Part shown: positions 7,638-15,889 of the stretch, piece by piece
Layout of the letters: every line of letters starts with the position of its first letter
Numbering within the stretch: the first letter of the stretch is position 1
NCBI GenBank assembly: GCA_965603125.1
Contig: CBFDBU010000007.1
Coordinates: 1 to 64,000 of the forward strand
DNA from: JAJRTA01 sp965603125
GTDB taxonomy: Bacteria; Zixibacteria; MSB-5A5; GN15; FEB-12
Reading direction: 5' to 3'
DNA length: 64,000 bases
Translations under genes and position numbers: made by a program
The notes under the pieces: generated by a model
The model's input: only the letters and a program-made list of their open reading frames with translations
What the model was told of the DNA's origin: nothing
Databases searched by the model: none

Positions 7638-9545
7638 ATGCGTACTGTTATTGACAGGATCGGGGAACTCCTTTCGCTTTTGCAGTCCCCCGATTTCTAT
7701 GAACGTGAGGAAGCCGTCCGGGAACTGGGCACCTACAATGAGGATGAGGCGGTGGCGGGCCTGGTTATGGCCATGGAGGATCCCGATCTCGGAATCCGGG
7801 AACTGGCCGCCAACCTGCTCACCCAGATGCAGGGAGACATAGCTTCCCGGCTGCTGATCCGCTTCCTGGGCCATGGGGACATCGGCACCCGCAATCTGGC
7901 TGCCGAGATCCTGGTAAAGATCGGCGGCGACGCGGTTGAGCCTCTGATCGAGGACATTGACAACGACGACTACGACATTCGCAAGTTCATAGTCGACGTG
8001 CTGGGGCTGATCAGAGACCCGAGGGCCGTGGAGCCGTTATGTGAAAAGCTGTGGGATGAAAACGGGAATGTCGCCTGTTCCGCAGCAGAGGCTCTGGGTG
8101 AGATCGGTTCCAACAAGGCCGTCAAGGCTCTGATGGTGGCCGTTGAACGGGTGGAGGATGCCCGCATTCAGGCGGTGGAGGCGCTCGGCAAGATAGGTGA
8201 CCCGTCCACCCTGGAAACGCTGTACGGCATGCTGGATACCGATGATCCGATGATCCTGTACGCGGTACTGGAAGCTATCGGGCACATCGGACAGAAGGTC
8301 TCGGTTCCGAAACTGCTGCCTTTTCTTGACAGCAAAGACGACTGCATCGGCGAGACGGCTCTTATGGCCATCGTCAACATCAGTCTGGCCAACAATGGCG
8401 AACTGGATCACGACTTGCCGCTCGATAAGTATGCCAGTTTCCTGTTTGACGGGATCAGAAACCGCAACAGGAAGCTCACCGAGTTCACTCTGGGTCGGTT
8501 GAACCACTGGTATGGAAGTGATATCGTCGAGTCACTGCTGGATGTGGTGGATTCCGTGGATGAGGAAGATCAGAAGCGGATCTCGGAAATCCTTGAGCAA
8601 GCCGGAGCTTCGGCCACAAAGCTGATCCTGCAAAAGCTCCCTGCCGCGTCGACCGCTGCCAAGCTTATCTTTCTGGAAACGCTCCAGCAGTCCGTCGACG
8701 AAGAGATGGTTCGCAGACTGCTGCCGTTTGCCCGCGACCAGGAACCTGAGGTCAGGCGGAAAATAGCCCAGGTGTTGGGAGTCTCCGGCTGGCCCGGGGC
8801 CATCGAGGTCTTGAAAAAACTCGCCGCGGATGCAGTTGGGCATGTTCGCGCAACCGCCTATGCGTCGCTGGGCTGGCTGGTTGCCGAGGACGAGATCGAC
8901 TTCCTGTTTAAGGGCCTGGACGACAAGTATCCCGATGTTCGCGACTCTGCCCTGGGCGCCTTGATTGTTGTCGGCAGTCCCACGGTCGTGGAGAAGTTCA
9001 GCGCTGATCTCAACTGCGATGATATCGAAAGACAACGCCTTGCCGTCTCCGCCCTTGGGAAGATCGGCGACCCTGAGGTTGTTGGGCCGCTGCTGAATGC
9101 GATCAACCATCCTGACGCGTCGCTGCGAAAGCTGGCCATCATCTCCCTGGGTCGGATAGAGCAGGTGGACAACGTGCAACCGCTGATTCTGTCCCTTAGC
9201 GACGAGTCCACCGCCGTCCGTAAAGCGGCGGTATCGGCGCTGATTGCTATCAGGGGCGAACAAGCGGTCGCCGATATCAGGTTCCTGCTCGACGATGAAG
9301 ATGTCTGGGTCCGGTATCACGCGATCAACACCATCGGTGAGCTGGGAAACGAACAATATGCCGAGTACATTTTGCCGTATCTCGACGATGAACAAGACGT
9401 CATCAAAATTGCCGCCACCAAGGCGCTGGCCCAGATGGGCAGCACGGAGGCCATCCCGAGGTTGAATCAGTTGCGCCAGGACAAGAACAAGGATCTAGCC
9501 GAGGCCGTGGTCAAGGCGGTGTCGGATCTGGAGGAGATCCGGTGA
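7638..9545 (+). CDS. HEAT-repeat scaffold protein
   Basis: 635 residues, almost entirely repeated ~31-residue HEAT/PBS-lyase-type helical pairs. Recurrent units read like AVEALGKIGDPSTLETL, AVSALGKIGDPEVVGPLL and AINTIGELGN. No catalytic motif and no signal peptide, so probably a cytoplasmic binding scaffold. It lies between the STAS gene and the receiver genes, and its TGA overlaps the next start as TGATG. The position suggests a link between partner switching and chemotaxis signalling, but no partner can be named from sequence. Confidence 0.8.
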   Translation: MRTVIDRIGELLSLLQSPDFYEREEAVRELGTYNEDEAVAGLVMAMEDPDLGIRELAANLLTQMQGDIASRLLIRFLGHGDIGTRNLAAEILVKIGGDAVEPLIEDIDNDDYDIRKFIVDVLGLIRDPRAVEPLCEKLWDENGNVACSAAEALGEIGSNKAVKALMVAVERVEDARIQAVEALGKIGDPSTLETLYGMLDTDDPMILYAVLEAIGHIGQKVSVPKLLPFLDSKDDCIGETALMAIVNISLANNGELDHDLPLDKYASFLFDGIRNRNRKLTEFTLGRLNHWYGSDIVESLLDVVDSVDEEDQKRISEILEQAGASATKLILQKLPAASTAAKLIFLETLQQSVDEEMVRRLLPFARDQEPEVRRKIAQVLGVSGWPGAIEVLKKLAADAVGHVRATAYASLGWLVAEDEIDFLFKGLDDKYPDVRDSALGALIVVGSPTVVEKFSADLNCDDIERQRLAVSALGKIGDPEVVGPLLNAINHPDASLRKLAIISLGRIEQVDNVQPLILSLSDESTAVRKAAVSALIAIRGEQAVADIRFLLDDEDVWVRYHAINTIGELGNEQYAEYILPYLDDEQDVIKIAATKALAQMGSTEAIPRLNQLRQDKNKDLAEAVVKAVSDLEEIR

Positions 9546-9919
9546 TGGAAACCCCATCCATCTTGGTGGTGGACGACGAACTGCTGATCCGTGATCTGCT
9601 GTATGACTTCTTCAACGGTCAGGGGTGGCAGATCACAGTCGCTGAAAATGGGGAGAAAGCGCTGGAAATCCTGCGGGCAAAGAAGGTTGACCTGGTGCTG
9701 ACCGACCTGCGGATGCCGGAGATGGATGGCATGGCTCTAACCACGCTCGTCAGGGAGTCTTACCCGGACATGCCGGTAGTCATCATGACAGGCTACCCCT
9801 CGGTTGAATCCGCGGTGGCGGCGCTGCGAAGCAAAGTGGCCGACTATGTGACCAAACCATTCAACATCAATGAGCTTTTCAAAACGGTCGAATCGCACCT
9901 GACCAAAGAGAAAGACTAA
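9545..9919 (+). CDS. Single-domain response regulator
   Basis: 124 residues from ATG 9545 (GTG 9542 is a one-codon-longer alternative). A complete receiver: acidic pair D10-D11, phosphoacceptor D54 in VLTDLRMPEMDG, a Thr in VVIMTGYP and the conserved Lys in VTKPF. No output domain. It is a probable tandem paralogue of the next gene, since both share an ESxxAALRSxxxDYVxKPF block. The cognate kinase is unknown; CheA or the PAS kinase encoded downstream are candidates. Confidence 0.85.
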   Translation: METPSILVVDDELLIRDLLYDFFNGQGWQITVAENGEKALEILRAKKVDLVLTDLRMPEMDGMALTTLVRESYPDMPVVIMTGYPSVESAVAALRSKVADYVTKPFNINELFKTVESHLTKEKD

Positions 9920-9928
9920 TGGCGAATC

Positions 9929-10450
9929 ATGGCTCATATATCGACGCAACGGATTCTGGTGGCTGAGAAGGAGGAGGGTGTTCGCGAACACCTGGCGGAT
10001 TTCCTTGTCCGGTTGGGTTACGCGGTCGACGTTGTCCAGGATGAGGCGGGAATTCTAGACAGGCTGGTCGCGGCCGATTACCGTCTTCTCCTGCTCGACG
10101 AACGGATAGCCGGGAGGAATCTCATCGCGAGGCTGTCGGAATCCTATGGGGATATGGGTGTGATTGTAATGGCGTCAACACCTGCTTTCGAGTCGGTGAT
10201 CGCCGCCATGCGAAGCAGGGCCAGCGACTATGTCGTCAAGCCGTTTGATCTGGATGAAATCACCGCCGCCGTCAGCCGGATTCTCTGCTCTCAGCAGAAG
10301 TCCCCTGAGATGCCGGCGGCGGTGGAACGGGACTCCTTGCGTTCAACGAAGGAACAACAGGCAGCGAATCGGCGACAAATTTCGAAAGCTGAGCACGGGG
10401 GCGAGCACTGTCAGTCTGCGAATGAAATTAAAAGGGGCCCAATATGCTGA
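9929..10450 (+). CDS. Divergent receiver-domain protein with extended tail
   Basis: 173 residues. A receiver fold at ~1-120 keeps an Asp at the phosphorylation position (LLLLDERI), a Ser and VVKPF, but the acidic pair is replaced by AEKE. Phosphorylation may be weak or absent. The last ~50 residues are polar and low-complexity. The end overlaps the cheR start by 7 nt. It resembles the preceding receiver and likely arose by tandem duplication followed by divergence. Confidence 0.7.
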   Translation: MAHISTQRILVAEKEEGVREHLADFLVRLGYAVDVVQDEAGILDRLVAADYRLLLLDERIAGRNLIARLSESYGDMGVIVMASTPAFESVIAAMRSRASDYVVKPFDLDEITAAVSRILCSQQKSPEMPAAVERDSLRSTKEQQAANRRQISKAEHGGEHCQSANEIKRGPIC

Positions 10451-11445
10451 CAACAGCAGTAGAAGAACCGGAAATGACGCAGGAAGAATTCTCCATGATG
10501 AGGGATTTCATCCATGAGAAGAGCGGCATCTTCTTTGCGGAAAACCGGGTCTACCTGCTTAAGAACAGGTTGGTCAAGAGAATGGTGGAGCTGGGTATTA
10601 AAACTTACCGCGACTATTTTTATCACGTTAAGTACGATACCTCACTGAGAGAGTTCAAGGAGTTGATGGTTCTCATAACCACCAACGAAACGAGCTTCTT
10701 CAGGAATGAGCCGCAGCTGCTGTCGTTCTCGGATGAGGTCCTGCCGCTTCTGGTGAAAGAGAAGATGAACGACCGGGGAACAAAGACACTGAAGATATGG
10801 TCCGCCGGGTGTTCCACCGGTGAGGAACCATACACGCTGGCCATAATGATTCTGGACAAGCTCGGTTTCCTGAGTGGCTGGCGCGTGGAAATCATCGCCA
10901 ACGATATCTCTGAAGAAGTGCTCAGTAAAGCCCGTGCGGCTGAATACAGCGGTATCACGCTTCGCAACGTCAAGCCCGACATCCTGGAGCGGTATTTTGC
11001 CAAGGCCGGAGATGTTTATCGCGTTAAGCCGGAGGTGAAAGCGCTGGTGAAGTTCTCCCACGTTAACCTGAACGAACCGCGCCAGATATCGCTGAACTCG
11101 AACTGCGATGTGATATTCTGTCGCAACGTCATGATATATTTCTCCGATGAAGTGAAGATCCAGCTAGTCCGCGGGTTCTACAATGCCCTGCGGCCCGGTG
11201 GTTACTTCTACGTCGGTCATGCGGAGACGCTGCACGGGATTTCGAAAGCGTTCAAGTTGGTGTATCTGAAGAACGCGTTAGTCTATCAGAAGGAGGCGGT
11301 CGCAGCCGGTGCGACGGGAAGAGCCCGTGCAACCGGCGCCGCTTCGGTGTCCACAACAGGAGCCACATCAACGGACACGTCCTGCGGGGCTACACGGGCG
11401 CTCGACCTTTTGAGCAAGATCAAGCCCATGACAGTGAAGGAATAA
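10444..11445 (+). CDS. cheR: Chemotaxis protein methyltransferase CheR
   Basis: Transfers methyl groups from SAM to glutamates on chemoreceptors during adaptation. The N-terminal helical domain (~1-90) contains the family segment TTNETSFFRNEP. The SAM-binding motif WSAGCSTGEEPYTLA lies near residue 121, followed by IIANDISEEVL and VIFCRNVMIYF. At 333 residues it is longer than enteric CheR because of an Ala/Thr/Gly-rich C-terminal tail (~285-325) without recognizable function. No receptor gene is in the window. Confidence 0.93.
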   Translation: MLTTAVEEPEMTQEEFSMMRDFIHEKSGIFFAENRVYLLKNRLVKRMVELGIKTYRDYFYHVKYDTSLREFKELMVLITTNETSFFRNEPQLLSFSDEVLPLLVKEKMNDRGTKTLKIWSAGCSTGEEPYTLAIMILDKLGFLSGWRVEIIANDISEEVLSKARAAEYSGITLRNVKPDILERYFAKAGDVYRVKPEVKALVKFSHVNLNEPRQISLNSNCDVIFCRNVMIYFSDEVKIQLVRGFYNALRPGGYFYVGHAETLHGISKAFKLVYLKNALVYQKEAVAAGATGRARATGAASVSTTGATSTDTSCGATRALDLLSKIKPMTVKE

Positions 11446-11476
11446 CGGCAAACCTGTAAATGCAGGAAATGATCCT

Positions 11477-11866
11477 ATGCCACAGATAATAATGGTCGTA
11501 GATGATTCTCCAACGGTGGTCAAGTTCGTCTCCTTCTCATTGAAGAACAGCGGCTTTCTGGTAGTCAGCGCGTGCGATGGAATGGACGCCATCGAGAAGA
11601 TATCCACTATGTCGCAGAACGTCGACCTCGTCATCACGGACCTCAATATGCCCAATCTGGACGGGTATGGATTGATCCTGGCTCTGCGCGAGAATGAGAA
11701 ACATCGCCGGACGCCGATAATCATCCTCTCTTCCGTGGACCGCGAAGATGATCGTGTCAGGGGAATGGAGGTCGGTGCCAATTCATACCTGGTTAAGCCG
11801 TTTAAATCCTCACTGCTGCTGAACGAGGTCTCGAAATACCTGGTAAAAGATGAAGTAACAACATAG
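11477..11866 (+). CDS. CheY-like single-domain response regulator
   Basis: 129 residues with all receiver landmarks: D9-D10, phosphoacceptor D55 in VITDLNMPNLDG, a Ser in IILSSVD and YLVKPF. No output domain. It lies between cheR and a second CheY. It may be a competing phosphate sink or a second motor-binding CheY; sequence alone does not decide. Confidence 0.82.
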   Translation: MPQIIMVVDDSPTVVKFVSFSLKNSGFLVVSACDGMDAIEKISTMSQNVDLVITDLNMPNLDGYGLILALRENEKHRRTPIIILSSVDREDDRVRGMEVGANSYLVKPFKSSLLLNEVSKYLVKDEVTT

Positions 11867-11880
11867 TTCGAGGAGGCAGC

Positions 11881-12255
11881 GTGGCTAACTTGAAAATACT
11901 CGCTGTTGATGACAGCCCGACCATGCGGCGAATCATCGTAAACACCCTGAAACGGGCAGGATTCGAAGACGTCATGGAAGCCAGCGACGGCAAGGACGCT
12001 CTGGCCAAGATGAAGGTCGAGAAATTCAACTTGGTCATTACCGACTGGAATATGCCCGAGATGGATGGCCTGACGTTCGTCGCCACCCTTCGTTCCATGG
12101 ATGATTATAAGAAACTCCCGATACTGATGGTGACGACGCGCTCGGTGAAAGATGATATCGTTGAGGCGTTGAAGGTCGGCGTGAACAACTATATCGTGAA
12201 GCCGTTCACACCGGAAACCCTGAAAGATAAGATTGAACAAGTCCTGGCCGGTTGA
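11881..12255 (+). CDS. cheY: Chemotaxis response regulator CheY
   Basis: 124 residues. Receives phosphate from CheA and binds the flagellar switch. D10-D11, phosphoacceptor D55 in VITDWNMPEMDG, Thr in VTTR and NYIVKPF match canonical CheY better than the preceding receiver does. It starts at GTG 11881 behind a strong GAGGAGG. The cheZ-like phosphatase follows directly, which supports the CheY assignment. Confidence 0.9.
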   Translation: MANLKILAVDDSPTMRRIIVNTLKRAGFEDVMEASDGKDALAKMKVEKFNLVITDWNMPEMDGLTFVATLRSMDDYKKLPILMVTTRSVKDDIVEALKVGVNNYIVKPFTPETLKDKIEQVLAG

Positions 12256-12282
12256 GGCGACTTGAAACCTTAGGAGTTAGAT

Positions 12283-12879
12283 ATGTCGAATCCAGATGCT
12301 TTGCACAAGAAGATCCAAGAGGAAATCTCCCTGCTGGCTGAGTCCATAAACGATATCGTAAAGAAGTTCAGGGAGTTGAACAACCCCCTCGATGAATCCA
12401 AAGAGCAGGTCCCCATTGCGACCGAGCAACTTGACAAGATAAGTGAACAGACCGAAGCCGCCACGCAGCGAATGCTGGATAAGGTGGAGAAGATCATCGA
12501 GCGTGAAGAGGAAGGAATCGCAGGGCTAAAGCGCATCAGGGATCACGCCGTCCAGAACCACCCGGACGAGATAACTCCCCTGGTTGACAGCCTGATTGAG
12601 AAGGCCGATACTACCTGCGCCGACGCCCTGTCCATAATGGACGCCCTTCAGTTTCAGGACATAACCGCCCAGCAAATGAACCATGCCGCAGCCCTTCTGG
12701 AAAACATCGAGACCAAACTGAAGCGCATTTCTGGCGTTCTTCAGGGGGAAGTGTCGCAGCTTGACTCCGAGGAAGAATCGGACGCCAAAAAAGAGCGTGT
12801 CTACGATCCCCACGCCGATATGTTTGAAAAGAAGACCGACCAGGCCGCAATTGACGACATGTTCGCCGGGAAACAGTGA
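12283..12879 (+). CDS. cheZ: CheY-phosphate phosphatase CheZ
   Basis: 198 residues, mostly long amphipathic helices. The signature FQDITAQ at 124-130 places Asp126 and Gln130 at the positions of the catalytic Asp and Gln in proteobacterial CheZ. The extreme C-terminus (AAIDDMFAGKQ) resembles the acidic, aromatic CheY-binding peptide at the CheZ end. It is preceded by TTAGGAG and sits between cheY and cheA. Confidence 0.85.
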   Translation: MSNPDALHKKIQEEISLLAESINDIVKKFRELNNPLDESKEQVPIATEQLDKISEQTEAATQRMLDKVEKIIEREEEGIAGLKRIRDHAVQNHPDEITPLVDSLIEKADTTCADALSIMDALQFQDITAQQMNHAAALLENIETKLKRISGVLQGEVSQLDSEEESDAKKERVYDPHADMFEKKTDQAAIDDMFAGKQ

Positions 12880-12898
12880 TGCATAGCGAGTAGAATCC

Positions 12899-14686
12899 GT
12901 GACCAGCAGCACCGATCTTGAAATGGATGAAATGCAGGAAATCATCGGCGATTTCCTGATCGAAGCTGACGAACTGATCGAGTCTCTGGACAACGATTTC
13001 GTAAAACTGGAATCCTCGCCGGGTGACCTGGATCTCCTCAACGAGATATTCAGGGCTGTGCACACTATCAAGGGCACCTCCAGCTTCCTCGGTTTTGAGT
13101 TGGTGACAACCTTGTCGCACAAGATGGAGGATATCCTGAACAAACTCCGCAAGTCGGAGATGATCGTGACGCCGGAGATCATGGACATCCTGCTGGAAGG
13201 TCTCGATGTGCTGAAGGTGCTTTTGAACAACGTTCGTAACAAGGTCGTTGAGCAGCCGAACCTGGACGACATCCTGGCTCGCTTGCAGGCGGTGGAGTCC
13301 GGTGGGGGCGAAACGTCCGATCTCTCCGAGGCGCCTGGAGCCGATTCCGATGACGGTGAACCGGCGCCTGCCGACACGGTGGAGTCGACTGAGTCCGATG
13401 CGGCGGCGGGCGAATCGGCGTTACCCGTACCCGACCAAGCCAATGTGTCAGCGGCCTCGAGTACGGGCGGGTCGCAAGTTAAGTCGGCTGCTGATCAGAC
13501 TATCCGCGTCGATGTCAATCGCCTTGACGCCTTGATGAACATGACCGGGGAGCTTGTGCTCAGCCGCAACAGCCTGATGCAGAGCGTGACCAGGCTCAAT
13601 GTCGATCATGAGGGTGACTGGGAGCTTGACGCTCTTCGCGCCGCGGGCAAGTCCGTCAACTTTATAACCAGCGAACTGCAGACAGCCGTCATGAAGATGC
13701 GCATGCTGCCGATCGGTAAGGTCTTCAGCCGCTTCCCGCGCCAGGTACGCGATCTTGCCCGCGATTCCGGGAAGCAGATCGAACTTAAGATGTCAGGCGA
13801 GAGCACGGAACTGGATAAGTCGGTCATCGAGGAGATCGGCGATCCCCTGATGCACATTATCCGCAATTCCTGTGATCACGGTCTGGAACTGCCGGACGAG
13901 CGCGTTGCCAGGGGCAAACCACCCACGGGTACGGTCAAACTCGAGGCCAGCCAGGAGGGGTCCAACATCGTCATAAAAGTCCATGACGACGGCCGGGGAT
14001 TCCCCGCAGAACTGATCCGTGGCAAGGCGGTGGAACGCGGCCTTGCCACCCGCGAGGGGATAGACCGGATGTCCGAGCGCGAGATTTTCCGCTTTGTGTT
14101 TGAGCCCGGATTTTCGACCGCCAAGGTCGTTACCGACATCTCGGGCAGGGGTGTCGGGATGGACGTCGTTCGAACCAACATCGAAAAGCTCAACGGTATG
14201 ATCGAGCTCGATTCCCGCAAGGATACCGGAAGCACGATCATGATAAAACTGCCGTTGACGCTGGCCATAATACAGGGACTGCTGGTTGAATGTGACGAGG
14301 AAGTATTCATACTACCGCTCTCGTCGGTCTATGAAGGTGTCAAGACCGAGCAGTCGGATATCGGCTATATCAACCAGCACCCCGTTCTTCGCCTTCGTGA
14401 CGAGATAATACCCCTGATCAATTTGGTCGAGGGTCTGAAATCGGGAACCGGTGCCTTTGCCATGAGCAAGAAGTCATACATCCTGGTGGTTGGCCTGGCT
14501 GAGAAAAAGCTGGGGGTCATGGTTGATCGTTTCCTGGGTGAGGAAGAAGTGGTTATCAAATCTATGGGCGATTACCTCGGTTCCACCGACGGCATCGCCG
14601 GAGCGACCATTCTGGGTGACGGGCGTATCCGCCTGATCGTAGACCTGATGGGTTTGTTCAGTTTGGCCCGGAATGCCGGCCATTGA
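12899..14686 (+). CDS. cheA: Chemotaxis histidine kinase CheA
   Basis: 595 residues from GTG 12899. An Hpt (P1) domain has phosphoacceptor H55 in AVHTIKGTSSFLG. A long acidic Ala/Ser/Glu-rich linker (~135-198) replaces an obvious P2 domain. The P3 dimerization helix starts near 200 (VNRLDALMNMTGELVLSRN). The HATPase has N box HIIRNSCDHGLE (~319) and SGRGVGMDVV (~414). A CheW-like P5 domain fills ~455-590. It couples receptors to CheY and CheB. No cheW is nearby. The end overlaps the annotated cheB start by 14 nt. Confidence 0.96.
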   Translation: MTSSTDLEMDEMQEIIGDFLIEADELIESLDNDFVKLESSPGDLDLLNEIFRAVHTIKGTSSFLGFELVTTLSHKMEDILNKLRKSEMIVTPEIMDILLEGLDVLKVLLNNVRNKVVEQPNLDDILARLQAVESGGGETSDLSEAPGADSDDGEPAPADTVESTESDAAAGESALPVPDQANVSAASSTGGSQVKSAADQTIRVDVNRLDALMNMTGELVLSRNSLMQSVTRLNVDHEGDWELDALRAAGKSVNFITSELQTAVMKMRMLPIGKVFSRFPRQVRDLARDSGKQIELKMSGESTELDKSVIEEIGDPLMHIIRNSCDHGLELPDERVARGKPPTGTVKLEASQEGSNIVIKVHDDGRGFPAELIRGKAVERGLATREGIDRMSEREIFRFVFEPGFSTAKVVTDISGRGVGMDVVRTNIEKLNGMIELDSRKDTGSTIMIKLPLTLAIIQGLLVECDEEVFILPLSSVYEGVKTEQSDIGYINQHPVLRLRDEIIPLINLVEGLKSGTGAFAMSKKSYILVVGLAEKKLGVMVDRFLGEEEVVIKSMGDYLGSTDGIAGATILGDGRIRLIVDLMGLFSLARNAGH

Positions 14687-15824
14687 CGGAGAAACCGATG
14701 TGGTCATAAAATCCGCTGCAAAGCAGATCAGAGTTCTTGTCGTGGACGACTCCGCATTCATGCGTAAGGCCCTGAGCATGATGCTGGAGGAAGATCCCGG
14801 TATCGTGGTTGTGGGTACCGCTCGTGACGGCGAGGAAGGAGTCGAAAAGGTAAGGCGACTCAAGCCTGACCTGGTAACGATGGATATCGAGATGCCGCGC
14901 ATGGACGGCCTGACGGCGCTCCGACTGATTATGAAAGACTACCCGGTGCCGGTGATGATGGTATCATCCCTCACCACCGATGGCGCCAGTGCCACTCTCG
15001 ACGCCCTGGAAATGGGCGCCGTCGACTTTATCCCCAAACAGCTCTCCTTTGTCAGCCTCGACATCATCAAGATCAAGGAAGAGCTGCAGGCCAAGATAAA
15101 GGATATCGGGAGACGCAAGAATGTTCTCATGGCGCGCTATCGGTCGCAACAGTTCTCGCGGCTGGCCGGCAAGCCGTCCGTTCGGTCGGGGCGTCGCGAG
15201 GAACCGCCACAAGCGACTCCACGCGCGGTGGCCAGGCCTCTCAGCAAGCGGAAACATCATATCGACATAATCGCGGTAGGTTCTTCCACCGGAGGACCGC
15301 CGGCACTGCAAGAAGTAGTGCCGCGCCTGCCCAGGAATCTGCCCGTGGGAATGATCATTGCCCAGCATATGCCGGCCAAGTTCACCAAGTCGCTGGCCGA
15401 CCGCCTGAACGGCATGTCGAGGGTGACCGTCAGGGAAGCCCGGGACGGAGATATCCTGGAGGCGGGCAAGGTGTTGATTGCGCCCGGTGGCATGCAGATG
15501 ACAGTCAGGAAGGTCGGGGCCAGGATCAGTGCCGTTGTCTCAGAGTTCCCCAAGGATACGCTCTATCACCCCTGTGTCGACGTGACCATGAATTCGGTAA
15601 CGGATGTCTATGGGCGTGGCGCTATGGGTGTGATTCTGACCGGTATGGGTAATAACGGTGTCACCGGGATGTCCAAGCTCAAAAGCAGGGGCGGGATAGT
15701 CATCGCCCAGAACGAACAGACCTGCGTCGTCTACGGCATGCCGCGGGCCGTGATCGAAGCCGGCATCAGTGACCATGTCGCCCCCATCGAACGAGTGGCC
15801 GACGAGATCCTCAGCTACTTCTGA
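14673..15824 (+). CDS. cheB: Chemoreceptor methylesterase CheB, triad Asp replaced by Asn
   Basis: 383 residues: receiver (phosphoacceptor D71 in TMDIEMPRMDG), basic linker and methylesterase. Catalytic Ser205 (GSSTGG) and His232 (AQHMP) are present. The third triad position, normally Asp in GMGNDG, reads GMGNNG with Asn328 (codon AAC at 15654-15656). The spacings Ser-His 27 and His-Asn 96 match the 26 and 96 of Salmonella Ser164-His190-Asp286, so the alignment is secure. GTG 14700, spaced 8 nt after GGAG (14688-14691), is an attractive alternative start that would put the gene just after cheA. Confidence 0.93.
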   Translation: MPAIDGETDVVIKSAAKQIRVLVVDDSAFMRKALSMMLEEDPGIVVVGTARDGEEGVEKVRRLKPDLVTMDIEMPRMDGLTALRLIMKDYPVPVMMVSSLTTDGASATLDALEMGAVDFIPKQLSFVSLDIIKIKEELQAKIKDIGRRKNVLMARYRSQQFSRLAGKPSVRSGRREEPPQATPRAVARPLSKRKHHIDIIAVGSSTGGPPALQEVVPRLPRNLPVGMIIAQHMPAKFTKSLADRLNGMSRVTVREARDGDILEAGKVLIAPGGMQMTVRKVGARISAVVSEFPKDTLYHPCVDVTMNSVTDVYGRGAMGVILTGMGNNGVTGMSKLKSRGGIVIAQNEQTCVVYGMPRAVIEAGISDHVAPIERVADEILSYF

Positions 15825-15889
15825 GAAAAGTTTTTTGTTGAAAGAAAGGCTCGCCTGCTCTATCCCAGTATAGGAAAGTGGGATGTGGT

